A stretch of DNA of 7,954 bases, from the NCBI GenBank assembly GCA_900763885.1, contig CAAFLY010000175.1, positions 1 to 7,954 on the forward strand, given 5' to 3'. The DNA is from Clostridia bacterium (GTDB taxonomy: Bacteria; Bacillota; Clostridia; Oscillospirales; CAG-272). The translations under genes were made by a program, and so were the position numbers. Below the pieces are notes generated by a model. The model made no database searches. It was given only the letters and a program-made list of their open reading frames with translations, and had not been told where the DNA came from. Positions 6,821 to 7,954 of the stretch are shown here, piece after piece; positions within the stretch are counted from its first letter, which is position 1; each line of letters opens with the position of its first letter.

Positions 6821-7849
6821 TTACCGACCACGGTTCGCGATTGACTGCATGACGGCATAAAGCTTCTCCGCCATCCGGAAAAAGCCGAGATCGTTTGGGT
6901 GACAGCAGTCCACGGTGCAGCATTCACTGCCGAACGCGCCGAAATACGTCTCCCCATCTACGAAATATACGTTGTCGTCTCCGGCAGCGCGTGCGTTTTG
7001 ATACGTCTGCAGGATAATATCGCGGCGCAGGTTCGATTCGGCGGTGTTTTCAAAGAAATTCGGCCGCGAGCAGAGTAAGATCGGCGCCATCGGATGCGCG
7101 TTCCGTACAATGCGGAAAAACGGCTCATGCGTGGCGGCAAGATGCGCGGGATTCGGCGCGTTGTGGTCGTAATCCATCACAAACACGGTAAAATCCTTTT
7201 TCGCGATGATCTCCGCCATGGCAGTTTCTCCCTTTGCCATTCCGTCGAACCCCAGATTCTGGTAGTCGCAGTCGAGCCAGCGGCACAGCATCGCGGAATA
7301 CGTATTGCTCGGAATGCTGGCGCAGTACCCGTCCGTGATGGAAGAGCCGTAGAATAGGAGCTTTTCCGGGGAGGTGTATTCCGCCGGTTCTGCGATTGTA
7401 TACGCCTCATCCACACCGAGCTCCAGTCCCGCGATCCGGTCGTTGAATGGCAGATGGATCGTGACCTGCCGCATCCGTTTTTCCTCACCGGAGAAGCGGA
7501 GTCGGATCGTTTTTTCGATCGTAAGATGGCTGAAGTCCTCCGCACAGACCACGCCGCGATACTGACTTGTGATCCCGGAGCCGATCAACACGCAGACGCT
7601 CTCTCCGTCACATACAGACGCGCCCCAGTCCACGTGAGTTTCGTGGAGCGAGAGACGCACATGGATGGAATCGGCATCTGTCCGAAAGCGGATTCTGCCG
7701 CCGTTTGCCGCCTTGCTTCTGGCGCGTACACCCTCGCTGACACGCATACTGTCTTCATCAGCCAGCCGCCAGTAATTGTGATTTTCATTGTCCACGACAT
7801 CAAGCCCGTATACACGAAACGGATCGGAAAAGCAGGAATAATAACGCAT
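6821..7849 (-). CDS. SGNH/GDSL-family hydrolase (probable esterase)
   Basis: This 342-residue protein has an N-terminal beta-rich domain (about 1-160, with GLDVVDNENHNYWRL at 15-29) and a C-terminal SGNH hydrolase domain (about 162-342). The catalytic blocks are all present: YGSSITDG (167-174, nucleophile probably Ser170), the oxyanion Gly in NLGFDG (198-203, Gly200), the Asn in DYDHNAPN (226-233, Asn230), and the Asp-His pair in TVDCCHPND (312-320, Asp314 and His317). The two-domain layout resembles esterases with a GxDLY-type N-terminal domain, which often act on acetylated sugars, but the substrate here is unknown. I see no signal peptide or membrane segment, so it is probably cytoplasmic. 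Twelve cysteines, four of them flanking the catalytic Asp-His (310, 311, 315, 316), are unusual. The ATG has GAGG (7857-7860) seven bases upstream. It is transcribed separately from the dehydrogenase operon as far as can be seen. Confidence 0.88.
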   Translation of the reverse strand: MRYYSCFSDPFRVYGLDVVDNENHNYWRLADEDSMRVSEGVRARSKAANGGRIRFRTDADSIHVRLSLHETHVDWGASVCDGESVCVLIGSGITSQYRGVVCAEDFSHLTIEKTIRLRFSGEEKRMRQVTIHLPFNDRIAGLELGVDEAYTIAEPAEYTSPEKLLFYGSSITDGYCASIPSNTYSAMLCRWLDCDYQNLGFDGMAKGETAMAEIIAKKDFTVFVMDYDHNAPNPAHLAATHEPFFRIVRNAHPMAPILLCSRPNFFENTAESNLRRDIILQTYQNARAAGDDNVYFVDGETYFGAFGSECCTVDCCHPNDLGFFRMAEKLYAVMQSIANRGR

Positions 7850-7875
7850 AAAAATACCTCGTCTGATTAGGAAGC

Positions 7876-7952
7876 CTCTGATTTAATGTTATTTTTGCGA
7901 TAAAAGCCTTTATACTTCAGCCTTTTATCGCAAAAATCCGAATTATTCAGAG
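7876..7952. repeat. 77-bp near-palindrome upstream of the hydrolase gene
   Basis: Two 31-nt arms (7876-7906 and 7922-7952) surround a 15-nt loop. The inner 16 bp are perfect (ATTTTTGCGATAAAAG against its complement) and the outer 6 bp are perfect (CTCTGA / TCAGAG). Only a symmetric 9-nt block between them is largely unpaired. The stem has T's on its 5' side and A's on its 3' side with no T-run beyond, so it is not a standard terminator. A weak -10-like TATAAA on the minus strand (7909-7914) falls in the loop. It may be an operator, an mRNA leader hairpin or a small palindromic repeat element. Confidence 0.6.
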
Positions 7953-7954
7953 TA

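Noticed and set aside
7094..7357. Plus-strand frames opposite the SGNH hydrolase
   Set aside because: The minus-strand protein has all SGNH catalytic blocks. The antisense frames lack ribosome binding sites and motifs.
7891..7937. Inner hairpin as a terminator for a gene beyond the right edge
   Set aside because: The arm order is T-rich then A-rich, and no T-run follows the stem on either strand, so it lacks the features of an intrinsic terminator.

Overview
The window looks like the chromosome of an endospore-forming member of the Bacillota, most likely a clostridial lineage. Three things support this: a complete alpha/beta-type small acid-soluble spore protein gene, strong AGGAGG-like ribosome binding sites, and a DeoR-family regulator of Gram-positive type. 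I cannot name a genus from the sequence alone. No rRNA, tRNA, CRISPR array, insertion sequence or phage gene is visible.

Layout. At the left, a spore-protein gene (79-282, plus strand) ends at its own hairpin terminator. A 272-bp gap (283-554) follows, where it meets a long minus-strand operon tail to tail. The gap holds the two terminators and a possible plus-strand promoter (364-391). The centre is a four-gene minus-strand operon, transcribed from about 6667 down to about 470: a DeoR/GlpR-type regulator (6609-5833), a lipoyl-bearing E2 acyltransferase (5790-4483), an E3 dihydrolipoyl dehydrogenase (4455-3079) and an unusually long E1 with alpha and beta halves fused in one chain (3041-555). 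Gaps between these genes are 42, 27 and 37 bp, with no terminator in them. A sigma-A-like promoter (6674-6703) lies in front of the regulator and is covered by repeated AATGTG-type motifs and two inverted repeats, which suggests autoregulation. At the right, a separately controlled SGNH/GDSL-family hydrolase (7849-6821, minus strand) lies downstream of a 77-bp near-palindrome (7876-7952) at the window edge.

How the genes work together. E1 (thiamine diphosphate), E2 (lipoyl swinging arm and acyl transfer to CoA) and E3 (FAD/NAD reoxidation of lipoamide) make up a complete 2-oxoacid or acetoin dehydrogenase complex, converting substrate + CoA + NAD+ to acyl-CoA + NADH (+ CO2 for a 2-oxoacid). 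The substrate (pyruvate, branched-chain 2-oxoacid or acetoin) cannot be fixed from sequence. The most unusual points are the fused E1 with two insertions in its alpha half, the gene order with E1 last, the DeoR-type regulator heading a keto-acid dehydrogenase operon, and the repeat-rich promoter.
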